In this document: in pieces, positions 8,178 through 16,773 of the stretch
Numbering within the stretch: position 1 is the stretch's first letter
How the letters are laid out: each line of letters begins with the position of its first letter
NCBI RefSeq assembly: GCF_002705925.1
Contig: NZ_NKRE01000001.1
Coordinates: 5,115,493-5,179,492 of the forward strand
Source of the DNA: Mycobacterium ostraviense
GTDB taxonomy: Bacteria; Actinomycetota; Actinomycetes; Mycobacteriales; Mycobacteriaceae
Direction of reading: 5' to 3'
DNA: 64,000 bases
The notes under the pieces: generated by a model
Seen by the model: only the letters and a program-made list of their open reading frames with translations
Told to the model about the DNA's origin: nothing
Databases searched by the model: none
Made by a program: the position numbers and the translations under genes

Positions 8178-9848
8178 TTATCGAAGGTCGGCCTCCTCGG
8201 CCCGCAGCGCCCAGGTTGCGAACCGTTCGCCGTCGTGGCGTTGCGTGACGAAGTTGCGGACCACCCGGTCGATGTAGTCGCCCAGTTCATCGCTAGTGAC
8301 CTTGTGCTGGCGCAGTTTCCGGCCGAATCCGCTGTCTTCGCCAAGGCCGCCGCCGAGGTGGACCTGGAACCCCTCGACCGGTTTGCCTTCCCCGTCGTCG
8401 ACCATTTGGCCCTTGAATCCGATGTCGGCGACCTGAATTCGGGCGCACGAGTTGGGGCACCCGTTGACGTTGATGGTGATCGGCACGTCCAGATCGGTGT
8501 TGATGTCGGCCAGACGGCTTTCCAGCTCGGGCACCAAAGACTGTGCCCTGACCCGCGTTTCGGCGAACGACAGCTTGCAGAACTCGATACCGGTGCAGGC
8601 CATCATGTTCTTGCGCCACGCCGACGGACGCGACGGCAGACCGATGGCATCCAGCCCGGCGACCAGTTCGTCGACCTTGTCGTCGGCGACGTCGAGGATG
8701 ACCAGTTTCTGATAAGGGGTGAACCGGGCGCGTTCCGAACCGACCTTTTCCATCAGGTCGGCCACCTTGCACAGGATGGTTCCCGATACCCGGCCGGCGA
8801 TGGGGGCCACCCCGACGGCGTTGAACCCGTTCTTGAGCCGCTGCACCCCGACGTGGTCGATCGGGTGCTTGACCGGCTCCGGGGCCGGGCCGTCGATCAA
8901 CCGTCGTTGCAGATACTCGGTTTCCAGGACCTCGCGGAATTTATCAATGCCCCAGTCCTTGACCAGGAACTTCAACCGGGCCTTGGCGCGCAGCCGCCGG
9001 TAGCCGTAGTCACGGAACAGCTTGGTGACCGCTTCCCAGACGTCGGGCACCTCGTTGAGCGGAACCCACACGCCGACTCGTTGGGCCAGCATGGGGTTGG
9101 TCGACAGGCCGCCGCCGACCCACAGGTCCATCCCCGGGCCGTGCTCGGGATGGTTGACGCCGATGAAGGCGACGTCGTGGGTTTCGTGGGAGACGTCCTG
9201 CAGGCCCGAGATCGCGCTCTTGTACTTACGCGGCAGATTGGCGTATTCGGGGTTGTTCATGAAGCGCCGCAGGATTTCGTCGATCGCCGGTGAGGGGTCG
9301 AGGATTTCGTCGACCGAGTCGCCGGCCAATGGAGAACCGTGGATGGCGCGCGGGCAGTCGCCGCAGGCTTCGGTGGTGGTCAGACCGACCGACGCCAGCC
9401 GGTCCCAGATCTCGGGGACGTCTTCGATTCGGATCCAATGGAATTGGACGTTCTCCCGGTCGCCGATGTCGGCGGTGTCACGGGCGAAGTCGGTCGAGAT
9501 CTGGCCCAGGGCGCGCACGGTGGCGGCCGACATCGGCTTGCCGTCGGAGCGCACCCGCATCATGAAATATTTGGCCTCGATGGTGTCGGTGTTTTCCTCG
9601 CCGGTCCAGGTGCCGTCGTAACCCTGTTCACGTTGCGTGTAGAGGCCCATCCAACGGAAGCGGCCACGCAAGTCGGACTTCTCGATGCTGTCGAAACCCT
9701 GTTTGGCATAGACGTTCAGGATGCGGTCGCGCACATTCAGCGGCGCGTCCTCCTGCTTGAACTGTTCCGCGTCGTTGAGCGGCTCACGCTGTCCGAGTGC
9801 CCACTGACCTTCGTTACGGGTCTTGGCGGGACGGGCTGCTGTGGTCAT
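8178..9848 (-). CDS. nirA: Ferredoxin-dependent sulphite reductase NirA (SirA)
   Basis: A 556-residue sirohaem/4Fe-4S enzyme that reduces sulphite to sulphide with six electrons from ferredoxin. The cluster cysteines are visible in CTGIEFCKLSF and CPNSCAR in the C-terminal half. Tyr70 (in WMGLYTQR) and the Cys of ACGDCPR match the pair that forms a Tyr-Cys crosslink next to the sirohaem in the M. tuberculosis enzyme. The ATG at 9848 has GGAG eight bases upstream. It heads the nirA-cysH-che1 operon. The fprA-fdxC pair 2.5 kb away, with the same upstream site, offers the electron supply. Confidence 0.95.
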   Translation of the reverse strand: MTTAARPAKTRNEGQWALGQREPLNDAEQFKQEDAPLNVRDRILNVYAKQGFDSIEKSDLRGRFRWMGLYTQREQGYDGTWTGEENTDTIEAKYFMMRVRSDGKPMSAATVRALGQISTDFARDTADIGDRENVQFHWIRIEDVPEIWDRLASVGLTTTEACGDCPRAIHGSPLAGDSVDEILDPSPAIDEILRRFMNNPEYANLPRKYKSAISGLQDVSHETHDVAFIGVNHPEHGPGMDLWVGGGLSTNPMLAQRVGVWVPLNEVPDVWEAVTKLFRDYGYRRLRAKARLKFLVKDWGIDKFREVLETEYLQRRLIDGPAPEPVKHPIDHVGVQRLKNGFNAVGVAPIAGRVSGTILCKVADLMEKVGSERARFTPYQKLVILDVADDKVDELVAGLDAIGLPSRPSAWRKNMMACTGIEFCKLSFAETRVRAQSLVPELESRLADINTDLDVPITINVNGCPNSCARIQVADIGFKGQMVDDGEGKPVEGFQVHLGGGLGEDSGFGRKLRQHKVTSDELGDYIDRVVRNFVTQRHDGERFATWALRAEEADLR

Positions 9849-10367
9849 GTGGCATACTCCTTCGCGAACATTGGCGACCCGGATAGCCGTTGCGCGTGGC
9901 GCTTTGGCGGTTGTCCCTTCCGGCGGGCGTCGACGGTGGGCGGCCATCGGGCCGGCCTACGACATCAACGATGATGTTGGTCAGCGGGAGGTATCCGAAG
10001 GTACATCACCGGACCCACGGGTCATGGCATCGATGTTGCGCTGTTGGCGGTGGTGCCGGTAGGGACCTTCATGTTGTGAGGTCACATCGTTTGGTTGTGA
10101 GCCATGTGGGCCTTGGCCGGGGTGCGTGGCTCGATCATGTTGTTTGCTAGTGTGATTCGCGCTCTGTCATCGGAAACGTAAGCAACGCAAGGTGTTGCGA
10201 TCGGGAATCGGTGGCGCCAGTCGTAAGGTATCCCCCAGCAGATTGGCAGTGACTTGCCAGCGATATCCGCTATCACTGAACCGCACCCGGGACATTCGGT
10301 TCAGAAATGGGTGCCTTAAGGGACGGGACGTCGATGGCGTCGAGTGAACTGCCGCTCTGGGTCCCGG
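9849..10367. other. nirA upstream region without a confident gene
   Basis: About 520 bp between nirA and the IS3 element. The nirA frame stays open leftwards for some 30 codons but lacks a ribosome site. A 16-codon open frame (10070 down to 10020, minus strand) is the only short candidate leader. It has no cysteine codons, so I do not see the polycysteine leader peptides known for some mycobacterial sulphur operons. The LysR-type site lies at 10072-10099. An ATG at 10334 on the plus strand starts a frame cut by the IS after 34 bases. Confidence 0.5.
10072..10099 (-). promoter_or_regulatory. Candidate LysR operator upstream of nirA
   Basis: The 28-bp site reads TGTTGTG-N2-GTCACA-N5-TGGTTGTG on the plus strand. 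It matches 21 of 28 bases of the fprA/lysR intergenic site, in the same orientation relative to the minus-strand operon. It lies 224 bp upstream of the nirA start. A CTACC element (plus-strand GGTAG, 10058-10062) follows at exactly the same offset as at fprA, which suggests a conserved promoter rather than chance similarity. A long 5' leader would result if transcription starts close by. Confidence 0.6.
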
Positions 10368-10395
10368 TGAGTCCACCGGTTTCCCGGAGACCTTT

Positions 10396-11330
10396 CTATC
10401 TGGGGTTGGCACCCTCGGGTTGGAGGGTAGCCGGTTGGGGTTGATGCTGCCTGGTGTGCCAGGCTGTCTCGTACTCGTTGGGAGAGAACCCGTCGAGGCC
10501 GACTTGGATGGGGCGGGGGTTATACCAGCCGTCAATGTAGCGGAACAACGCTGTCTGCGCTTCTGCTCGGGTTGCGAAAGTGGTTGTGGACCAGTAGATC
10601 AGCTCGACTTTGATGGTCGACCATAGATTCTCCGCGAGGGCGTTGTCGAAGCTGTCCCCGACACCGCCGGTGGATGGCGCGATGCCGGCGTCGAGCAGCC
10701 GCTGAGTGAACCGGATCGAGGTGTATTGGCAGCCCATAATCGCTGTGGTGGATCAGCTGCCCGTCACGCACGTCGCGGGACAAGATCGCGTAGTCCAGTG
10801 CGCAGCTCACCAGCCCGGTGGTCGCGCGGTGGCCACTGTCCCAGCCAACCACCTTGTTGGAAAACGCATCTCGCACGCTGGCCAGCCACAACACCCCCTC
10901 GCCGGTGAGGATGCGGGTCAGATCTTATGCCGACCCACTTGGTGTTGGGCGCGGTGGCGCTGAAGTCACGCCCCAGCAGGTCCGGCGCCGCCGTGTGCTT
11001 GGGGTTTTGCCAGGTGGACCAGTGCTTCCAGCCCTTGGGCAGGTAGGCGCCACGGCGGCCGTTGACGCGCATGATCCGCTCGACCCGCTTGCGGCCCACC
11101 CGCACGCCGCGGCGACGCAGCTGCAGCCACACCCGGGGCGAGCCGTAGGTGGCCGCGAAGGGGTGCTCACCGCGGATAGTGTCGATCAACCTCAGCAGCT
11201 CGGCGTCGGCGCGGGCACGAGGACCCGGGTTAGCGCGCCGAGCCCGCCACCCGTAGTAGGTCGGGGAGGCGATGCCCAGGACCCGCAGCACGAGATCGAC
11301 CGAGAAGTCATGTGCCTCAATGAAGTTCAT
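10396..11330 (-). pseudogene. IS3-family OrfB (DDE integrase), two frameshifts
   Basis: OrfB starts with ATG at 11330, overlapping the orfA stop (ATGA). The N-terminal part has the HTH_21-like region YGSPRVWLQLRRRGVRVGRKRVERIMR. The rve catalytic core follows in two further frames: NTKWVG, then LTRILTGEGVLWLASVRDAFSNKVVGW, IHHSD, and CQYTSIRFTQRLLDAG with GDSFDNALAENLW supplying the final Glu. One extra base near 10926 and another near 10737 break the frame. Removing both would restore a normal protein of about 310 residues. All three acidic residues are still encoded, so the damage is recent or a sequencing artefact. Confidence 0.85.
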
Positions 11331-11638
11331 GACCTTCTCCGGGTCGGGCCGATCTCCGACGCGAAATACGCGCTCGCCGCCTTGAGCACCTCGTTGACTT
11401 CACGCAGCCGCTTATTCTCCACGCGCAGCCGCCGGTTTTCCTCGAGCATCTCCGTCGTGGGCCGGTCGTGCCGTTCGCCGCGGTCGGCCTCTTCCTGACG
11501 AACCCAGTTCCGCAAGGCCTCCGGGTGCACGCCCAGCTGCCGCGCCAGCTGCGCGATCACCGGCTTGGGGTTCGATTCCCGATACAGTCGCACCGCGCGC
11601 TTACGCAGCTCAACCGGATACTTCCTCGTCGCTGCCAC
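11327..11638 (-). CDS. IS3-family OrfA
   Basis: A 103-residue intact OrfA. The N-terminal helix-turn-helix reads YPVELRKRAVRLYRESNPKPVIAQLARQLGVHPEALRNWVRQ. It is followed by a leucine-zipper-like coiled coil (EENRRLRVENKRLREVNEVLKAAS). In IS3 elements OrfA binds the terminal repeats and, fused with OrfB, forms the transposase. Here OrfB starts at an ATGA overlap. OrfA alone can inhibit transposition. Confidence 0.9.
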   Translation of the reverse strand: MAATRKYPVELRKRAVRLYRESNPKPVIAQLARQLGVHPEALRNWVRQEEADRGERHDRPTTEMLEENRRLRVENKRLREVNEVLKAASAYFASEIGPTRRRS

Positions 11639-11710
11639 TCAAAACTTCCTTCCTCCAGGCTTTGCAAGATCAAACCTGGTTCGGAAGTCTCCGCGAAAGC
11701 GGGGGAAGCA

Positions 11711-12193
11711 CACGTCACCGCGGCGACGATGCACGGTCTGGCCTATGCCGACCTGTTGGCCGCGATCCGGTTTATCGCCCCGTATTCGGGTTATCCGGCG
11801 GCCGCCGACGCACTTGCCCGGCTTCAGCAGGTCGCCGCCGAGACCGGCATGGACACAAGTGATCTCGACGAATTGCCGGTGCCCGGTGTCGTGGACGCCG
11901 TGCTGGGGCGGCTTGACAGCACCGACGAATGGACTACCGAATTCGTTGATCGGCAGCTGTCGTGGGCGTGGTCGGAGGACCGACTCAGCATGCGTGAGCG
12001 TGCCATCATGGCGCTGACTTCCGACGTCGCCCTGCGGGCTCTCGACGAGTCTTTCCGCCGGCACGTCGAAATCGCGCTCGACGCCGGTCTCGGCAAGGAC
12101 GGCGTTCGTGACGTGGTCCGCTTCTGCGCCGAGCACGGCATCGCACGGGTTGCGGCGGCGCTGCGGACGCTCGACAACGTGCTGTCGGCATAG
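11711..12193 (+). pseudogene. Carboxymuconolactone-decarboxylase-like gene, 5' end lost to IS3
   Basis: Reading frame continuing from the right end of the IS3 element: HVTAATMHGLAYADLLAAIRFIAPYSGYPAAADALARLQQ. A second half follows with AIMALTSDVALRALDESFRRHVEIALDAGLGKDGVRDVVRFC. The helical pattern and the AAIRF..PYSGYP segment resemble the CMD/AhpD-like alkylhydroperoxidase fold. I see no CxxC redox motif. The first 80 or so residues are missing, and the left flank of the IS does not supply them, so DNA was lost as well as interrupted. The ATG at 11730 could still start a 154-residue product. Family call is moderate. Confidence 0.5.
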
Positions 12194-12304
12194 CTGGTTC
12201 AATGGCCCCTTTACTGGGGAAATTGTTGGCGTTTCTGCGGACCCGGCATCCTCAGCAAGCGAAGCTATCGCTTACCGATAGTGGACTTTTGCCTCTGGGT
12301 GACC

Positions 12305-13776
12305 ATGGAGCAATTGAGCGGTTTGGACGCCGCGTTCGTGTACTTCGAAACCGCCGGCGGGGCGCACGTCAGCTCGTTCGCGATCTACGACCCGTCGACG
12401 GCTCCGGGCGGCACCGTCAGCTTCGACGATGTCGCCGCGCATATCGGCTCGCGGCTCGGCGCGGACCGCGCTTTTCGCTCGGTGCTGGCTCGGGTCCCGT
12501 TCGATCTGGATCACCCGTACTGGGTGCGCGACAAGAACTTCGAGCTGAGCCGGCACCTGCACCATCTGGCATTGCCCCGCCCGGGCGGCTGGCGGCAGCT
12601 CTGTGAGCCGGTGTCGCAGCTACATGCTCAGCGCATGGATCTGAGCCGGCCTCCCTGGGAGTGCTACTTCATCGACGGGCTCGGCAAGATCGAGGGATTT
12701 CCGGACGACGCCTTCGTGGTGTGCTTCAAGATGCATCATTCGGCAGTTGACGGGATCACAGGCATGGGTATCGTCGCCGCGCTGCATGACGGCACCCCAG
12801 AAACCCGGCCCGCGCCGGCGGACGAGTGGAGCCCGGAGCGGCGCCCGTCGCCGCTGAACCTGCTGGCTCGCACCGCGGTCAGCTACGCCCGCCGGCCGCC
12901 GCGACTGCTCTCCGCGGTCAGACACAGCGTTCCACTCCTAGCCCGGCTGCCCGCAGCGATGACCCGGTTGAGGTCGACAGGTCAGTGGAGCAAGGGTTTT
13001 TCGGCGGTGTGCCGCACACCCGCTTCAACGACCCCACGGACGGCCGTCGCAATTTTGACGGACGCGCCTACGACCTGTCCGCAGTGTTGGCGGCACGCAC
13101 GCTCGTACCCGGGGCCACGGTCAACGACGTTGTCCTCACCGGCATCGGAGGCGCGCTGCGCCGCTATCTGCTGGACAAGGGGGAGTTGCCCAAATCGTCG
13201 CTCGTCACGGCCATCCCGATGCAGGAGCACGTCAAAGGCCAGCGGGGGGCGAATCAGCTTGCGGTGGCCCGCGCGTCGCTCGGCACCAACATCGCCGACC
13301 CGATCGCCCGGCTGCGGGCCGTGCACCAGTCCAGCGCCCAGTCGAAGGCCTTTATCGAGGCCGTCGGTCCTCGCTCGTTCATCGAGTACGCCGAGTTCTT
13401 GCCGGGCGCGCTGATCGTCCCGGTGATCCGCCTCGCGAGGGCCGCACACCTCGGGCAGTGCTGGGACACCTCGTATGTGGCCAACACGTACGTGACCACC
13501 ATGCGCGGCACGCAGTTCCCGATCTACCTCGTCGGCGCCCGGATGATCGCGAGCTACGGTTTCACCCCGTTTACGCAACGGAATGGGTTGATGCACAGCG
13601 CCGTCAGCTACTGCGGACGCATGCTTGTCAGCATCAACGGCTGCCCGGCCGTGCTACCGGATATCGAGCATTACGGCGACTGCATGGACGCTTCTTTCGC
13701 TGAACTGTTGCCACGCGAGGACCGCGGCACAGCATCGAGGCCGAAACCAGCCCGCGCGCCCGCCCACGACCGGTAA
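12305..13776 (+). pseudogene. WS/DGAT acyltransferase with one frameshift
   Basis: A wax ester synthase/diacylglycerol acyltransferase gene. It starts MEQLSGLDAAFVYFE at 12305 and has the active-site motif MHHSAVDG (HHxxxDG) about 145 residues in. After TGQWSKGF the frame must move by one base to continue FFGGVPHTRFNDPTDGRRNFD through the C-terminal domain (GATVNDVVLTGIGGALRRYL, SLVTAIPMQEHVKG). The break is at the run of five T at 12995-12999; six T would give an intact protein of about 490 residues. Such enzymes make triacylglycerol stores. Either a recent pseudogene or a homopolymer read error. Confidence 0.85.
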
Positions 13777-13924
13777 CCTATCCGGCTACTGCGGCGAGAG
13801 TCGCTATGTCTCTCGCGTCATGGTTGGCGTGTGTCCGGAGTTGCGATCACGACATCCATGACAAGTCCCATGCGATGCACGCGCGAGTGATGCTCGACGT
13901 TCCAGCCGTGTTCCAGCAGAGCGG

Positions 13925-14477
13925 TTACGCTGACGGGACGACACCCGCCAAAACCTTTGGCGCAACCCGCGATAGCCTCATCCAAGTTCGCGAGATGGCT
14001 CGTTCGACGAGCCGCTCTCTGTAGCCCAGGCTGGCTATGCAGAGCCGGCCGTTGGGCGCGAGGATCCGCCGCAGATCGTCGAGCACGGTCCGGGCGTAGG
14101 CTTCGTCGAGCAGATCGAACACAAACGTAGACAGCACTCGGTCCGCGCACCCGTCATCGGCGGGTAGCGGCAGCGAGCCGTCGACAAGCGCAATCCGGGC
14201 CCGCTCGACCCAGGCGGCGACTCGACGGGTGGCCAAGCTGACCATCACCGGGCTGACGTCGACGCCGAGGTAGTTGACCGTAGGCGGCAGCGACGACAGC
14301 AAGCGCGCGGCTAACCGACCAGTGCCGCAACCGAACTCAAAAAATCGTCTGGTCCCCGGCGAGGGCTGCGTTTGCCACGAGCCGGTTTATCGTCGCGTCC
14401 TCATAGAAGGCCTGCCAGTCCTGGACGCGACCGATCCGGTCGTAAAGCGAACGGGCCTCGCTCACCGTGAGCGCCAC
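13925..14477 (-). pseudogene. SAM-dependent methyltransferase with one frameshift
   Basis: A small class I methyltransferase starting at GTG 14477 with GGAGGAC just upstream. It reads VALTVSEARSLYDRIGRVQDWQAFYEDATINRLV and continues to the SAM-binding loop EFGCGTGRLAARLL, then LGVDVSPVMVSLATRR, STFVFDLLDE and LRRILAPNGRLCIASLGY. A run of six T on the coding strand (14339-14344) is one too many and creates a stop just before EFGCGTG. With five T the protein would be about 183 residues. The substrate is unknown. It lies between a frameshifted WS/DGAT and a broken VapBC pair. Confidence 0.75.
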
Positions 14478-14578
14478 GCGTTGTCCTCCTTGCTCCTCCG
14501 CAACCAGTCACTTTGGGGTTGCGCCGGTATAGGAAAGAGTGCGCCATGCCGATCCCGTCGTGATGCATAACGTGGTGT

Positions 14579-14859
14579 ATGCGGCGCACCAACATCTACC
14601 TTGACGAGCAGCAGACCGCGAGCCTCGACAGGTTAGCGAAACAGCAAGGTGTGTCGCGGGCCGACTTATCCGTCAGCTGCTCAACCGCGCTCTGGCCAGC
14701 GCTGACGACACCCTGGCGTCGGATCTCAAGGCGATCGACGATTCCTTCGGTACGCTTCGAGACGTTGACTTGCCGGGGCGTTTTCCTGGCTACCGCGAGG
14801 AGCACCTTGCCCGAGTGTGGCAGGGGACGTCGTGGTCCTGGTCGACTCCGATGTGCTGA
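14579..14859 (+). pseudogene. VapB-type antitoxin, one-base deletion
   Basis: The N-terminus MRRTNIYLDEQQTASLDRLAKQQGVSRAD is a ribbon-helix-helix antitoxin of the VapB family. One base is missing near 14668. In the next frame the protein continues IRQLLNRALASADDTLASDLKAIDDSFGTL and LPGRFPGYREEHLARVW, the expected toxin-binding tail. The reading frame then runs over the start of the toxin gene, as is usual for overlapping pairs. With the frameshift no working antitoxin is made, but the partner toxin is broken too. Confidence 0.75.
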
Positions 14860-15062
14860 TCGCGCACTTGCGAGGAGTCGCCGTGGCCCGCGACTGGCTT
14901 CTCAATGTTCGGAGTCACGGACCCCTGACAATTAGCGTGGTATCGATCGCGGAGCTGATCGGCGGTATGCGGACCGTGGAGCGGCGCGAAGTGTGGCGGT
15001 GGCAATGTCTGCTATCGCACCCTCGATCCAGACGGCGCCTCACCAGCCCCACCCCGGGGTAG
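14817..15062 (+). pseudogene. VapC-type PIN-domain toxin, C-terminus lost
   Basis: The first 60 residues are a PIN ribonuclease: VVVLVDSDVLIAHLRG holds the first catalytic Asp and ISVVSIAELIGGM the conserved Glu. After ERREVWR the sequence no longer resembles a PIN domain and ends at 81 residues, against about 130 for the family. The later acidic residues needed for Mg2+ binding are absent. A deletion has removed the second half, so this toxin should be inactive, consistent with tolerance of the damaged antitoxin. Confidence 0.75.
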
Positions 15063-15147
15063 CCCGAGCGGGTTGGCCGGGCGCATGATTCTCGGTACGA
15101 AGCGCGGGCACCCCGGGCTTGCGGTCGATCGGTCGTGGAGGTGCAAG

Positions 15148-16755
15148 ATGGCAGAGCGACGCCGGCTCGGCATCCAGGACGCTCTGTGGTTGGAGATGGA
15201 CCGGCCGAACAACCTGATGGTCGTCGACACGGTGGTTTGGACGGCCGACCCGCTCGACTGGAGCCGGGTGCGCGAAGTTATCGAGGAGCGGCTCACCACC
15301 CGCTACCCCGTGTTCCGCAGCCTGGCGGTCAAGGACCGCGACGGCTCGTGGTGGTGGGAGGTCGACGACGAGTTCGACTTCGAGCGGCACGTCACGATTG
15401 TGGACCTGAACGATCCCGACGACCGCCGCGAACTGCAGGCGCTGGTCGCCAGCCACCGCACCGAAATGCTCGACCGCAACCGGCCACTCTGGCAAGGGAT
15501 TTGGGTGAACCGCTACCGGCACGGCAGCGCGATCATCATGCGGACCCACCACGCCGTCGCCGACGGGATGCGCATGGTCGAACTGGCGATGAGCCTGTTC
15601 GACGCGGCACCCACGGGAGGTCCGGTCCGCGGCCCCGGGGTCCTGCAGCACGCGGCGCGCCCGCACCCGCCGGGGCAGCCGATACGAGACCGGCTGCGAA
15701 CGGCAGCGGGCCGAGCGGCGGGCACCGCGCGGCGCGGCAGGTCACTTCTCGAAGAGACGCTGAGCGACCCGACCGGACGGGCGACGGACGTGGCGGCAGA
15801 GGTCATCGGGGCCGCCGCCGAACTTCCTCGAATCCTCAGTCACGCCAACGAATTTGGTCGCCTGGCTGTGCAGAACCCGGTGGGGGCCGGCCACACGATC
15901 ACCACGTCGACCTGGGCGACGATGTCCGCCATCGCCGAGTCCGTACGCTCCGCCATGCGCGCCGCCCTGCCCGGCAGTGGCGCGCTGGTCGACGTGTTCT
16001 CCGCCGCGCCGGGTGACGTGGACACGCTGCGCAAGCTGCTGATCGGCACCCGCAACGACTCGACAATCTGGACCGGCACCGCCGGCCAGGACAAAGGGGT
16101 GGCGTGGTCGGAGCCGGTGTCGCTGGCCACGGTGAAGGCCGTGGCAAAGGCGAACCGGTGCACGGTCAACGACATACTCGTGGCCAGTGTGGCCGGAGCG
16201 TTGCACGACTACCTGCAGGCCCACCATGCCCGTTGTTCCGCGGTGACTTTCATGATCCCGGTCAACCTCAAACCCGTCGACGTGACGCTGCCCGACCGTC
16301 TCGGCAACGAGTTCGCGTTGGTTCAACTCGAACTGCCGACCGATCAGCCCGACCCCCTGCGAGTCCTGGCCGTGGCCAAGCGGCGGATGAACCGGATCAA
16401 GCACGGCCACGAGGCGGCCGTGGCGTTTCGCCTGCAGGAGACCATCGCCGGGTTCAATCGGCAGCTCTACGAGGCATCGGTGGACTTGTTCACCAACCGC
16501 ACGATCGGCACCCTCACCAATGTTCCCGGCCCGCCGATGCCGGTCTACCTGGCCGGTAGCCAGGTGGCGGGCATCGTCGGGTGGGCACCGGTATCGGGCA
16601 ACCAGCCCATGAGTTTCACCATTTCCACCTACAACGGCAACGTCGTCGTGGGTATCGCCTGTGACAAGACCCTGGTGCCCGACCACGAAACGATAGTCGA
16701 CGGGTTCGCCGGGGCCTTCGAGCGGCTGCGGGCCGCCAGCCCCGGGGTTAACTGA
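15148..16755 (+). CDS. WS/DGAT family O-acyltransferase
   Basis: An intact 535-residue wax ester synthase/diacylglycerol acyltransferase. The N-terminal domain begins RRLGIQDALWLEMDRPNNLMVVDTVVW. It contains the catalytic HHAVADG motif near residue 160. The C-terminal domain shows CTVNDILVASVAGALHDYL, FMIPVNLKPVD and TNVPGPPMPVYLAG. A variable Ala/Arg-rich linker of about 60 residues joins the halves. The ATG at 15148 has GGAGG six bases upstream. The enzyme would esterify diacylglycerol or fatty alcohol with acyl-CoA at the membrane or lipid-droplet surface. It converges with the epimerase gene downstream. Confidence 0.93.
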   Translation: MAERRRLGIQDALWLEMDRPNNLMVVDTVVWTADPLDWSRVREVIEERLTTRYPVFRSLAVKDRDGSWWWEVDDEFDFERHVTIVDLNDPDDRRELQALVASHRTEMLDRNRPLWQGIWVNRYRHGSAIIMRTHHAVADGMRMVELAMSLFDAAPTGGPVRGPGVLQHAARPHPPGQPIRDRLRTAAGRAAGTARRGRSLLEETLSDPTGRATDVAAEVIGAAAELPRILSHANEFGRLAVQNPVGAGHTITTSTWATMSAIAESVRSAMRAALPGSGALVDVFSAAPGDVDTLRKLLIGTRNDSTIWTGTAGQDKGVAWSEPVSLATVKAVAKANRCTVNDILVASVAGALHDYLQAHHARCSAVTFMIPVNLKPVDVTLPDRLGNEFALVQLELPTDQPDPLRVLAVAKRRMNRIKHGHEAAVAFRLQETIAGFNRQLYEASVDLFTNRTIGTLTNVPGPPMPVYLAGSQVAGIVGWAPVSGNQPMSFTISTYNGNVVVGIACDKTLVPDHETIVDGFAGAFERLRAASPGVN

Positions 16756-16773
16756 CGGCGGGACGGCTGTCAC

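Larger units (their letters stand above)
10368..11710 (-). mobile_element. IS3-family insertion sequence, inactive
   Basis: A 1343-bp element containing an orfA/orfB pair on the minus strand. Its imperfect terminal inverted repeats both begin with TG. The left end is 10368-10396, reading TGAGTCCACCGGTTTCCCGG. The right end, read inwards from 11710, starts TGCTTCCCCCGCTTTCGCGG. Both continue with AGAC. I see no target-site duplication (left flank ends CCCGG, right flank begins CACGT), which suggests recombination or deletion after insertion. orfB carries two frameshifts, so the copy is probably not autonomous. It has cut the plus-strand gene that continues at 11711. Confidence 0.85.

Noticed and set aside
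10024..10062. Plus-strand short frame with two Cys and two Trp codons (MLRCWRWCR)
   Set aside because: It is antisense to nirA, lacks a ribosome site and a downstream partner gene, so it is probably chance.
9849..10100. Polycysteine leader peptide upstream of nirA
   Set aside because: Such leaders are known for mycobacterial sulphur operons, but no minus-strand short frame here has runs of Cys codons. The only short frame found (16 codons) has none.
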